64,000 nucleotides of DNA from JBBRRP01 sp964609655 (GTDB taxonomy: Bacteria > Myxococcota_A > Polyangia > Polyangiales > Polyangiaceae). This document shows, piece by piece, positions 56,644 through 64,000 of this stretch. The notes below the pieces were generated by a model. It saw nothing but the letters and a program-made list of their open reading frames with translations, searched no databases and had not been told where the DNA came from. The stretch covers positions 1 through 64,000 of the forward strand of contig CAZSUA010000001.1 in the NCBI GenBank assembly GCA_964609655.1, in the 5' to 3' direction. The translations under genes and the position numbers were made by a program. The number at the start of each line of letters is the position of its first letter. Position 1 is the first letter of the stretch.

Positions 56644-56699
56644 GGGCTCAATATACCGCCAATTGGTGCGCGGAGCACCTTTCCCCCAACTTCCCAACC

Positions 56700-57164
56700 T
56701 TAACGCCCTTCGCCGTCCTCTCCACGACGGCCACGCTGCTCGCCCCAGCCCCGAGCCAATAGCACTTTAGCAAGCTCATTCGGCTTCAGGATCTTGGCGA
56801 CGACGTTGAGCTCTTTCTCGTGCATGCCTGCAAGGCTGCGTTCCAGATTTCTGAGATCGGTGATGAGCGGAGAATAGGCAGCGTCATCTTTGCTTCCAGC
56901 CGCCATGAGCTTGCGCAACGCCTGGCGTTTTTCCATGAGCTTGCCCTGAAGCTTGATGCGTTCCTTATCGAGCGGTCGGGTAGCATCTAGAACGTGCTTC
57001 GCACGGTCCCCCGTGATGCCGGCTTCCTCGAGTGCGTGCCCGCGCCGTTCCTGAATGCGAGTGAGGCGTTCAGCGCCGTTGCCACCCTCCTTGTCCTTCT
57101 TTTTGTCCTTGTCTTCCTTCTTCCCCTCGGCCGCGATGCCTTGGCCTGCTCCAGGCTTGGCCAC
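56700..57164 (-). CDS. Hypothetical periplasmic Spy/CpxP-like protein, 5' end incomplete
   Basis: Charged, helical sequence (LDKERIKLQGKLMEKRQALR; LITDLRNLERSLAGMHEKEL, then LNVVAKILKPNELAKVLLA), typical of LTXXQ/Spy-like or heavy-metal-sensor proteins. Upstream codons encode LTVLLLGSASLITPEAVA, the end of a signal peptide, but the frame hits TAG before any start codon, so the beginning is lost or uses a rare start. A similar 3' end is left at 54392-54520. Confidence 0.5.
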   Translation of the reverse strand: MAKPGAGQGIAAEGKKEDKDKKKDKEGGNGAERLTRIQERRGHALEEAGITGDRAKHVLDATRPLDKERIKLQGKLMEKRQALRKLMAAGSKDDAAYSPLITDLRNLERSLAGMHEKELNVVAKILKPNELAKVLLARGWGEQRGRRGEDGEGR

Positions 57165-57296
57165 TGCTTCAGGGGTGATCAGGCTGGCGCTGCCCAGAAG
57201 GAGGACGGTCAGTTGGTTTGGAGCCTATTCTCCGACATGACGGCGCGCTCAAATCATCCCCTGGCGGGCCTGAGTATACCGGTTCTACTCAGCAGA

Positions 57297-57557
57297 ATGA
57301 AGACGGCAATCTCGCTTCCGGATGATCTTTTTCTCGCGGTGGATGCCAAGGCCCGAGCTCTCAAGATGTCACGCAGTGGTCTCTTGGCCCTGGCTGCCCG
57401 CGAGTTCATCGAGAGGCAAGAATCTGCAAGCGACGCGACGGAAGCTTGGAATCGCGTGATCGCTCGTTCTGGACAGCCAGGAGAGGAACCCGCGGCGGTC
57501 GCATTTCGAGCGAAGACCAAACGCGTCGTCAGGGAATCGTGGCACAGACGTCGCTGA
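57297..57557 (+). CDS. Ribbon-helix-helix antitoxin, MazE/CopG-like
   Basis: 86 aa from ATG 57297. The N-terminus MKTAISLPDDLFLAVDAKAR, ALKMSRSGLLALAAREFIE is a classic RHH DNA-binding fold. The gene overlaps the following toxin start by 19 bp, the usual coupled arrangement, and such antitoxins repress their own promoter. Confidence 0.78.
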   Translation: MKTAISLPDDLFLAVDAKARALKMSRSGLLALAAREFIERQESASDATEAWNRVIARSGQPGEEPAAVAFRAKTKRVVRESWHRRR

Positions 57558-57901
57558 TCAAGCGAGGTCAAGTCTGGTGGGTTGATTTCGGGGAGCCGCG
57601 CGGCTCTGAATCGGCCGACCGCCACCCGGCGCTTGTAATGCAGCGCGACGAGATCAATCGCAGCAATCTTGCTACCGTTGTTGTCTGCGTGCTCACGAGC
57701 AACCAGGCGCTCGCAAGAGCGCCTGGCAATACGCTCCTTCCCAAGCGTGAGACGGGCCTGCCCCAGGATTCGGTTGCCAATGCTTCCCAGATAGCAACGG
57801 TCAACAAGGCAGATTTGGTCGAACTCGCAGGCACGGTGCCTGTGGGTTTGATGCGCACCATCAGCGACGGATTACGGTGGTTTTTGGCAATCTCGGAGTG
57901 A
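57539..57901 (+). CDS. MazF/PemK-family toxin
   Basis: 120 aa from GTG 57539, overlapping the antitoxin gene. RGQVWWVDFGEPRGSESADRHPALVMQRDEINR and later VVVCVLTSNQ and LPQDSVANASQIATVNK are PemK/MazF signatures. The family cleaves single-stranded RNA at short sequences. The conserved region is complete, so the toxin is likely active; cleavage specificity is unknown. Confidence 0.82.
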   Translation: MAQTSLIKRGQVWWVDFGEPRGSESADRHPALVMQRDEINRSNLATVVVCVLTSNQALARAPGNTLLPKRETGLPQDSVANASQIATVNKADLVELAGTVPVGLMRTISDGLRWFLAISE

Positions 57902-57973
57902 GCGGTGCCCATCGGCGCATGAACCTGATGATTTGATTGCATTGGCTCAGCGGCAGCTTCGCCGAAGCCAGCA

Positions 57974-59215
57974 TTACTCCCAGAGTGTCCGAAGGGGCAC
58001 GGCATGCAAACGGTCCCCAAAGCTCGCGCTCGTCTCGCCATCATAGAGCACGACCCCACGCACAAAACGCTGACCTACCGCTTCCCTGAGTTTGCGAAGA
58101 CCACGGAAGTCTGCTGCCGTCACGGTGGCGGACGCTTTGACTTCCACGCCTGAAAGCTCGCGCGCTCCCTTTTCAATGACGACATCCACCTCAGCGCCGT
58201 CCTTATCACGGTAGTGAGAGAACGTTAGCTGGTCGTCATGCCAACTTCCCTGTCGCCTCAATTCCTGAAACACGAAGGTTTTAAGTAATTGTCCGAGCAG
58301 CGGCCGATCGCGAGCCAGCGCTTCCGCATCCACGCCAAGCTCCGCGCACGCGAGCCCGGTGTCGGCGACGTGGATCTTTGGAGTTTTAATGAGCCGACTC
58401 AGTCGATTGCTGTGCCAGGGCGGCACGGTCTCGATGACGAACACCCGCTCAAGCAAAGTGACATAATCTCGAAGCGTTGGGCGGCTTAGCTGAAGCGGCG
58501 AAGCGAGATCGGTCACGTTCAAGAGCCGAGCCGTTTGAGCGGCAACCAGCGCTAAGAGGCGGGGAAGCCTATCGAGCGAGCTGATGCGCGCCAGATCCCG
58601 TACATCGCGCTGAACCAATGCTTCCAGATAATCCCGGTACCAGGCTACCCGGCGCCGACCTTTGGGCCTGGCGAGCGCTGCAGGATAACCCCCAGCCACG
58701 ATCCGCTCATAAAGCTGTCGGCCGAGGCGCTCGACTTGGTGCGTTCTAAAACCGCCCCCAAACAGGTTGTCGAGAAACCTGGGTGGGCGCTCTGCCAGTT
58801 CACACTGGGCCAGTGGATGCAGTCGCAGGATTTGCATGCGGCCTGCCAAGGAATCCGCAAGCTTCGGTACGAGCAGTACGTTCGCCGAGCCCGTGAGAAT
58901 GAAGCGTCCGGGATCGCGCTTGCGATCGATCGCCGTCTTGAGAGCCGTGAACAGCCGCGGTACGCGCTGCACTTCATCCAAGATCACGCGATCCGACAGA
59001 TCGGATACGAAGCCCACAGGATCAGCCTCTGCAGCTTCTCTCGCCACGTCGTCGTCAAAGGTGACGTAGGTGTACGCCATCTGCTCGCCCACCAGTCGGG
59101 CAAGCGTGGTCTTGCCGCACTGGCGCGGTCCGTGGATCAGCACCACGGGCGAGTCGAGCAACGCTTCCCTCAGGCGTGGCTCAGCGAAGCGGGGATAGAG
59201 AGCGGCCTCGGGCAC
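57974..59215 (-). CDS. AAA+ ATPase with DUF4143 (AAA_14 family), 413 aa
   Basis: Homologue of the ATPase at 802-2031. Walker A GPRQCGKTT at 29-37, Walker B with D80-E81 (RVILDEVQR), LTGSAN, and in the C-terminal half YRDKDGAEVDVVIE and GVEVKAS, the same PD-(D/E)xK-like pairing. GTG 59213-59215 is the start; tandem repeats of 23 bp lie directly upstream. It follows the MazF-like gene, convergent with it by 72 bp. Function of the family is unknown. Confidence 0.87.
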   Translation of the reverse strand: MPEAALYPRFAEPRLREALLDSPVVLIHGPRQCGKTTLARLVGEQMAYTYVTFDDDVAREAAEADPVGFVSDLSDRVILDEVQRVPRLFTALKTAIDRKRDPGRFILTGSANVLLVPKLADSLAGRMQILRLHPLAQCELAERPPRFLDNLFGGGFRTHQVERLGRQLYERIVAGGYPAALARPKGRRRVAWYRDYLEALVQRDVRDLARISSLDRLPRLLALVAAQTARLLNVTDLASPLQLSRPTLRDYVTLLERVFVIETVPPWHSNRLSRLIKTPKIHVADTGLACAELGVDAEALARDRPLLGQLLKTFVFQELRRQGSWHDDQLTFSHYRDKDGAEVDVVIEKGARELSGVEVKASATVTAADFRGLRKLREAVGQRFVRGVVLYDGETSASFGDRLHAVPLRTLWE

Positions 59216-59223
59216 CGTCCAAT

Positions 59224-59304
59224 CGTAACCCTACGCCTCGTCTGATCGCAATGTTATGGCTCGTCTGATCGCAATGTTATGGTCCGGTCGATCGCAAGGG
59301 TGAG
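59224..59304 (-). repeat. Tandem 23-bp iteron-like repeats upstream of ATPase gene
   Basis: CTCGTCTGATCGCAATGTTATGG is present twice exactly on the plus strand (59237-59259 and 59260-59282). A third, partial unit is at 59283-59300 (GGTCGATCGCAAGGG) and a diverged fourth (CAATCGTAACCC) lies nearest the gene, so the array ends within about 10-20 bp of the start. The 23-bp period and location match the 22-bp array of the first DUF4143 gene, but the unit sequence differs. Confidence 0.8.
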
Positions 59305-59519
59305 CGAGAAAGTTCAGATGTATCCTATATTTACCAACGTCACACCGAGCAGCCAAGAGTCCGGCCCGCTCATTCCTAAGCCTGCGGCCGATGCCGAAGC
59401 CAAGGTGAAGCGCCAAAGGCTTGCGAGGCCAGTGATTGGTGTAATATCCGCGCACCCATCTCCCCCACCTGGCCTTCCCCGCACGCTCCTCCGCGGGAGC
59501 CCTCCCCACAAGGCTCGCA
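59305..59519. other. Intergenic region upstream of the peptide-transporter operon
   Basis: 215 bp without a gene. A weak promoter candidate is TTGCGA (59421-59426) and TAATAT (59442-59447), but its 15-bp spacing is short. No terminator seen. Confidence 0.35.
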
Positions 59520-61508
59520 ATGAAACAACCAGGCTCCGCTCGCGCGCTCCAAACCATTCTTACGGCGCTTGCAGTCGCACTCCTCACCCTCGGCGTTATC
59601 CAACTGAACGCCATCGAAAAACGCGTTTCCACGCAGGAGCAACAGATCCGCGCACTCGGCGAATCCTCGGAGCGGATGGTGGGGGCGCTCGGACGGATGA
59701 AGGGTGGGGTCTCTTCATCCGGAGAGTCCAAAACCACTGCGCGAGCGCAATCTGGCTGCGAGATTCAGACGATTCGGCATCCAGAGCTCAAGGATTTTCT
59801 AGGGGCCCAGGACATACATTGGCCGCCTGAAGGGGCCAACACCGAAGGAGTTCTGACCAAAGGTTGGTCGACTGGCGATCCGAAAGGCTTCAACGCTTTC
59901 CTGGAGAACGGTGCTGACATTGGCGAGGACATCGTCAACTACACCGACCTAGGTCTGGCGTCCCGCAACAAATGGACGAACCCAGATACCTGGTACGGCG
60001 ACCTCGCCTGCCGAGTTGAGATCACAGACGATTATAAAGAGTACACCATCTACCTTCGGCGCGGGGTCATGTGGCACGTGCCGGCCGCTGTCGACGTCAA
60101 GACTCCCAAATACGCTTGGCTTGACAAGCCGCACGAATTTACCGCCGACGATTTGATTTTTGGTTTAGATATCTTGATGAATCCGCAAGTCGAGAACGGT
60201 TCAACCAAGAATTATTACCAAGAACTCGAGAGCTGGAAGGCGCTCGATCCCTACACCGTCCAAATTCGTTGGAAAAAGAAGGTGTACCTGGGGCTTGGGG
60301 CCACACTGGGAATGGCGCCCCTCCCCAAGTTTCTGTTTGGATATGACGAGCAGGGCAAGGCGTTTCCCAAGGAGACGATTGGTCTTCGCTTCAATCAGCA
60401 CTGGTACAACGGCAAAGGCTACGTTGGAACAGGCCCGTACCGCCTTTCCGAGTACGTTCCCGGCGTCCGCATCGTGCTGGAGCGCAATGACGACTTCTTT
60501 GGCGAGAAGCCAGCGATTAAACGCATCGTGTACCCCATCTACACTGATCCAACCACCACCGTTCTGAAGATGAAGGCGGGAGAGCTGCAAATGGTTCCGA
60601 GCCGCGGCCTCAGTCCCGGTCAGTACCGTGAGGAAGTTCTCCGATATTTGGATAAACCGAAGGACACTTGGCCTAAGAATAGCCCCTTTCTGGACGGTAC
60701 CATTAAGTGCAATGTCGTCGGATCGGGTGGGTTTAGATACCTCGGATGGAACATGAGCCATCCGTTGTTTCGCGATGCTAAAGTGAGAACGGCGATGACG
60801 TTAGCTCTTAACCGCAAACAGATCATCGCCAATGTCTTCGCGGGCCTTGGGGAGATCGCAATGGGCCCGTTCTTGCCGGCCACGGGTTATCTCGATCCGA
60901 CTGTGGACCCTCTGGACTTTGATCTCGGACGCGCCAGTCGCCTCTTATCCGAAGCTGGGTGGGTTGATTCCGACAAAGACGGGCTCCTCGATAAGGTGAT
61001 CGATGGCAAGAAGATGCCCTTTGAGTTCACTCTGCTCGTCTACGGCAATCGGCCTGAATACAAAGGATTGGCCAGTATCTTCAAAGAGGATCTGCTAAAA
61101 ATTGGTATCAAGCTGAACATCGCGGCCCCTGAGTGGAGCCTCATGCAGAAGCGGATGGAGGAAAAGAATTTCGAGGCCTACACCGGAGGCTGGGGGCTTG
61201 CCTGGGAAACGGATCCTTACCAAATCTGGCATTCATCTCAGGCGGACATTCCGAAGGGTTCCAATGTTGTAAGTTTCCGAAGTAAGGAAGCAGACTCACT
61301 CATGGAGCGCCTGCGGGAAACCTTTGATCCCAAGGAGCGCCAGACGATGCTGCGTCGAATTCATCGTTTGATCTACGACGAGCAGCCTTACACATTTTTC
61401 ATGACGGACAAGACTGTGGTGTGTACGCACAAAGACGTGCAAAATGTCAGCTTTGCCAAGGTGCGCCCCATCGCCGATCTCTTCCCTTGGTGGGTTGCCG
61501 CTAACTGA
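59520..61508 (+). CDS. Oligopeptide-type ABC transporter substrate-binding protein, membrane-anchored
   Basis: 662 aa, longer than typical OppA/DppA (about 540). N-terminal membrane anchor (LQTILTALAVALLTLGVIQL) followed by a coiled coil (IEKRVSTQEQQIRALGESSE) before the solute-binding domain. Family 5 features are DPKGFNAFLENGADI, FTADDLIFGLDILMNP, GTGPYRLSEYVPGVRIVLER, AKVRTAMTLALNRKQIIANV and NFEAYTGGWGLAWETDPYQI. No lipobox; the anchor seems uncleaved. Operon start with two permeases behind it. Confidence 0.87.
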   Translation: MKQPGSARALQTILTALAVALLTLGVIQLNAIEKRVSTQEQQIRALGESSERMVGALGRMKGGVSSSGESKTTARAQSGCEIQTIRHPELKDFLGAQDIHWPPEGANTEGVLTKGWSTGDPKGFNAFLENGADIGEDIVNYTDLGLASRNKWTNPDTWYGDLACRVEITDDYKEYTIYLRRGVMWHVPAAVDVKTPKYAWLDKPHEFTADDLIFGLDILMNPQVENGSTKNYYQELESWKALDPYTVQIRWKKKVYLGLGATLGMAPLPKFLFGYDEQGKAFPKETIGLRFNQHWYNGKGYVGTGPYRLSEYVPGVRIVLERNDDFFGEKPAIKRIVYPIYTDPTTTVLKMKAGELQMVPSRGLSPGQYREEVLRYLDKPKDTWPKNSPFLDGTIKCNVVGSGGFRYLGWNMSHPLFRDAKVRTAMTLALNRKQIIANVFAGLGEIAMGPFLPATGYLDPTVDPLDFDLGRASRLLSEAGWVDSDKDGLLDKVIDGKKMPFEFTLLVYGNRPEYKGLASIFKEDLLKIGIKLNIAAPEWSLMQKRMEEKNFEAYTGGWGLAWETDPYQIWHSSQADIPKGSNVVSFRSKEADSLMERLRETFDPKERQTMLRRIHRLIYDEQPYTFFMTDKTVVCTHKDVQNVSFAKVRPIADLFPWWVAAN

Positions 61509-61523
61509 AGGCGGCCAAGGCGC

Positions 61524-62975
61524 ATGACGACGTATATCCTTCGGCGCCTCCTGATCATGATTCCGACTTTCCTCGGAATTTCTGTGATCCTTTTCCTCGT
61601 CTTGAACCTAGCTCCCGGACGACCCGGCAAACCCCAAGGCGATACGGCCTCGGAACTCAAAGGGCAAACAACCCAGGAATCCTATCGAATCTTTCGCGAG
61701 CAGTTCAATCTGGGCAAGCCAACGCTGCTGAATACCTACTTTGCACTGTCCACCGCCGAAGTGGAAACCCGCCTCCGGATATTCGCGCAGATAGTCTCAG
61801 TATCCGTTTCAGAACGAATCAAAGCACAGGATGAGCTAGAGGATTATGGCAGTTATGCCGTGCCTCATTTGGTTGAGGTTCTGCAGTCAGCAACGACACA
61901 CCACGATGCTAAGCTCCGTGATGTCGCCGTGTACTTTCTCAGCGTTACCGCTCAACGCCCACTCGTCGACCCGTACAATTCCGCGCCATCAGCCGAACTG
62001 ACGAAACGCAACCACGCCATAGACTCCGAAAATTCCAAACTTCGACTCCTTCGCTACCCGCTAGACGCGCCCGAATCCCAAAAGATCGAAATCGTGCGCG
62101 CGTGGCAAACTTGGTTCACGCAGAATCGCGACCGTTTCTCGTATTCCTTCACTGAGAAAGTCTCGATTTTTTTCACAGACACGCGCTTCGCGAAGTATTG
62201 GGCCAATTTGGTGCGGCTCGACTTCGGGATCTCGTTGGTTAGCAAGGAACCTGTATTTGAGACGCTGTTACGAAAGCTTCGTTACTCGTTGGGCCTATCC
62301 GTCGGCTCGCTCATCTTGGCCTATCTGATTGCCATTCCGCTTGGTGTGTTTTCCGCCGTAAGACGCGACACCACAGCTGATCGTTCGCTCACGGTTGGCC
62401 TGTTCATGCTGTATTCATTGCCTAGCTTTTTCGTGGCTACGCTGCTTCTCTACTTTCTTTCGCAGGGCTCACCGTTTGAGAGCCTGCGGCTTTTTCCAAC
62501 GGGTGGTTGGCAGTCCCAGAATGCGGCCCAAATGACCTGGTTTGAACAGATGGAGGACATTGCGTGGCATTTGGTGCTGCCGATGTTTTGCATGACTTAT
62601 GGCTCGCTCGCGGCTCTTAGCCGCTACATGCGCTCGGGCCTGCTTGAGGTCATTCAATCGGATTATATTCGAACGGCGCGCGCCAAGGGCCTTCCGGAGA
62701 TGAGCGTGATTGGTAAGCACGCCATGCGGAATGGGCTATTGCCGATTCTGACTCTGCTTGCGGGGCTGTTGCCTGCGGTGCTCGGGGGCAGCGTGATCAT
62801 CGAATACATCTTTGGCATCCCTGGGATGGGGCTCTGGGCCGTGGATGCTATCTACCAGCGTGATTACAATGTGATCATGGCGATTGAGCTCTTGTCGACG
62901 GTGCTCGTGCTCTTTGGCATCTTGCTCACCGATTTGAGTTACGCACTGGTAGATCCGAGGATTCGCTACTCATGA
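61524..62975 (+). CDS. ABC transporter permease, OppB/DppB-like with large insertion
   Basis: 483 aa, against about 310-340 usual. The first membrane helix (LIMIPTFLGISVILFLVLNL) and the C-terminal five helices are conserved, with the EAA loop near YIRTARAKGLPEMSVIGKHA. An insertion of about 150 residues follows the first helix, periplasmic by topology. It contains helical, HEAT-like sequence (LEDYGSYAVPHLVEVLQSAT; AKLRDVAVYFLSVTAQRPL). Starts 16 bp after the binding-protein gene; its stop overlaps the next gene by 4 bp. Confidence 0.85.
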   Translation: MTTYILRRLLIMIPTFLGISVILFLVLNLAPGRPGKPQGDTASELKGQTTQESYRIFREQFNLGKPTLLNTYFALSTAEVETRLRIFAQIVSVSVSERIKAQDELEDYGSYAVPHLVEVLQSATTHHDAKLRDVAVYFLSVTAQRPLVDPYNSAPSAELTKRNHAIDSENSKLRLLRYPLDAPESQKIEIVRAWQTWFTQNRDRFSYSFTEKVSIFFTDTRFAKYWANLVRLDFGISLVSKEPVFETLLRKLRYSLGLSVGSLILAYLIAIPLGVFSAVRRDTTADRSLTVGLFMLYSLPSFFVATLLLYFLSQGSPFESLRLFPTGGWQSQNAAQMTWFEQMEDIAWHLVLPMFCMTYGSLAALSRYMRSGLLEVIQSDYIRTARAKGLPEMSVIGKHAMRNGLLPILTLLAGLLPAVLGGSVIIEYIFGIPGMGLWAVDAIYQRDYNVIMAIELLSTVLVLFGILLTDLSYALVDPRIRYS

Positions 62976-64000
62976 CGCCGAACCAAGAGCAGGCTGAGAT
63001 CGACTGGCAGAGGCTGTCTTACCTGAGCATGGTTTGGGGTCAGTTTAAAAAGAATCGGCTGGCTTTGGTCGGGCTCTATGCCGTGTTGGTATTGCTGCTG
63101 CTCGCGATCTACGCGCCATTTATTTCGAGTAACCAGCCATTTTATCTGTCGGTTCGTGGGGATACGTCGTTTCCGTTTTGGCGTGGCCTGTTCAATCGGC
63201 TGCTCTACGAGAATGCGGTCGATATTCTATTCAACCTGGCGCTCGTGCTCTCGCCGCTCTACCTGGTCGCATTCGTATTGTTGAAGCGGGGCCTGGGCGC
63301 GCGGTTCTTTCGGCTCAGGGTGCGCGTCCTCGGTATGTTGGTCGGGTCGTTTTTTGCGCTCTACCTGCTGATGCTGCCCGAGAGCTTTCTAGCCTTTGAT
63401 AACCCGTTGCATCGGAAGGAGAAGGTGACGAACTTCACGCACGTGGTCCAAGAATTGGACGCGAAGCACGAGGCGTACGCTGCTTGGTTCCCTCCGCTTC
63501 GCTACGGATACCGAGACACTGATCCGGCGCGCAACGTTGAACCACCCACCCAAGCACATTGGCTTGGCACGGATACCGAGGGCAGGGATGTCTTCACCCG
63601 TATGCTGTTTGGCACGCGCATTTCGCTCACGATCGGTGTGGTTGCTGTATCGATCTATGTCGGCATTGGGCTCATTCTGGGAGCATTGGCTGGCTACTTT
63701 GCCGGCTGGGTGGACATGCTCATCAGCCGCTTGATCGAAGTCATGATTTGCTTTCCAAGCTTCTTTTTGATCCTCACGATTGCGGCTCTCATCGAACAAC
63801 GCTCCATCTTCCATGTGATGCTGATCATTGGCGTCACCAGTTGGACTGGCGTTGCACGCCTCATCCGTGCTGAGTTCTTGAAACACCGCTCGCTCGAATA
63901 TGCCCAAGCAGCGCTAGCCCTCGGGATCCCGCGTTTTCGCATCATGTTTCGACACATTTTGCCAAACGCGATCGCGCCGGTGCTGGTGAGCGCTACGTTC
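62972..64000 (+). CDS. ABC transporter permease, OppC/DppC-like (runs off the window)
   Basis: 343 codons are seen and the frame remains open at 64000. Helix 1 is VGLYAVLVLLLLAIYAPF. Two extra hydrophobic segments (DILFNLALVLSPLYLVAFVL and VLGMLVGSFFALYLLML) precede the conserved core (HWLGTDTEGRDVFTRMLFGT; LIRAEFLKHRSLEYAQAALA). So this permease too is longer than the usual 290-300 aa. ATG 62972 overlaps the previous stop (ATGA). Confidence 0.85.
   Translation, partial: MTPNQEQAEIDWQRLSYLSMVWGQFKKNRLALVGLYAVLVLLLLAIYAPFISSNQPFYLSVRGDTSFPFWRGLFNRLLYENAVDILFNLALVLSPLYLVAFVLLKRGLGARFFRLRVRVLGMLVGSFFALYLLMLPESFLAFDNPLHRKEKVTNFTHVVQELDAKHEAYAAWFPPLRYGYRDTDPARNVEPPTQAHWLGTDTEGRDVFTRMLFGTRISLTIGVVAVSIYVGIGLILGALAGYFAGWVDMLISRLIEVMICFPSFFLILTIAALIEQRSIFHVMLIIGVTSWTGVARLIRAEFLKHRSLEYAQAALALGIPRFRIMFRHILPNAIAPVLVSATF

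Overview
The window is bacterial and reads most like a member of the Myxococcota. The signs are a pilMNOPQ type IV pilus operon, a zinc-ribbon Ser/Thr protein kinase, a very large kinase-TPR-GAF-sigma54-activator fusion, a protein with two PARP-like zinc fingers, a GldA/F/G-like ABC module with a DUF4340 protein, and many short lipoproteins. By eye the backbone has intermediate-to-high GC. A run of 10 N at 7113-7122 shows this is a scaffolded draft or metagenome assembly. I cannot name a genus from the sequence.

1-7.8 kb is a mobile, decaying region. Two different IS91-type (Y2, rolling-circle) transposase remnants are present. One carries an in-frame stop and several frameshifts (2525-4138). 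The other survives only as a C-terminal piece, present twice as a near-identical 470-bp repeat (1-470 and 4431-4900). The sequence after that transposase's stop codon recurs three times (471, 4900, 7525) and brackets cargo. The cargo is an AAA/DUF4143 ATPase behind three 22-bp tandem repeats, a tRNA-Ser 3'-end fragment, and a GC-rich cassette of a truncated TetR regulator, a truncated NmrA-like protein and an SGNH hydrolase. 7.9-9.5 kb holds a membrane protein and a PIN-toxin wreck beside an intact antitoxin.

9.5-19.5 kb is housekeeping: hemL, yacG, hslO and typA in one direction, a Dam-type methylase opposite, then cdsA, a glutamate dehydrogenase and a FliA/WhiG-like sigma factor. 19.8-25.2 kb is the pilMNOPQ operon, with start/stop overlaps from pilM to pilP. 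25.3-34.3 kb is regulatory and of largely unknown function: an 84-aa protein, the 1396-aa kinase/sigma54 activator, the double zinc-finger protein, a second kinase, and an SH3-domain membrane protein. 34.3-53.9 kb runs through the DUF4340-GldG-GldF-GldA operon, glgP, a 2-hydroxyacid dehydrogenase, secA, ttcA with a GreA/B-like gene, recQ with a mutarotase-like gene, then an OmpA-like lipoprotein, a polysaccharide deacetylase and an epimerase.

53.9-59.3 kb is a second decayed accessory patch. Remnants of at least four genes are packed into 1.3 kb, followed by a lipoprotein hydrolase, a Uma2-family protein, a toxin-antitoxin pair, and a second AAA/DUF4143 ATPase that again has tandem 23-bp repeats just upstream. 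From 59.5 kb to the end is an oligopeptide-type ABC transporter operon (binding protein and two permeases with unusual insertions), cut by the window edge.

The strongest candidates for something undescribed are the two repeat-plus-DUF4143 ATPase loci, the kinase/sigma54 activator with its small upstream partner, the bacterial PARP-like double zinc-finger protein, and a TAGTAAG/CTTACTA palindrome found in two convergent intergenic regions 18 kb apart.
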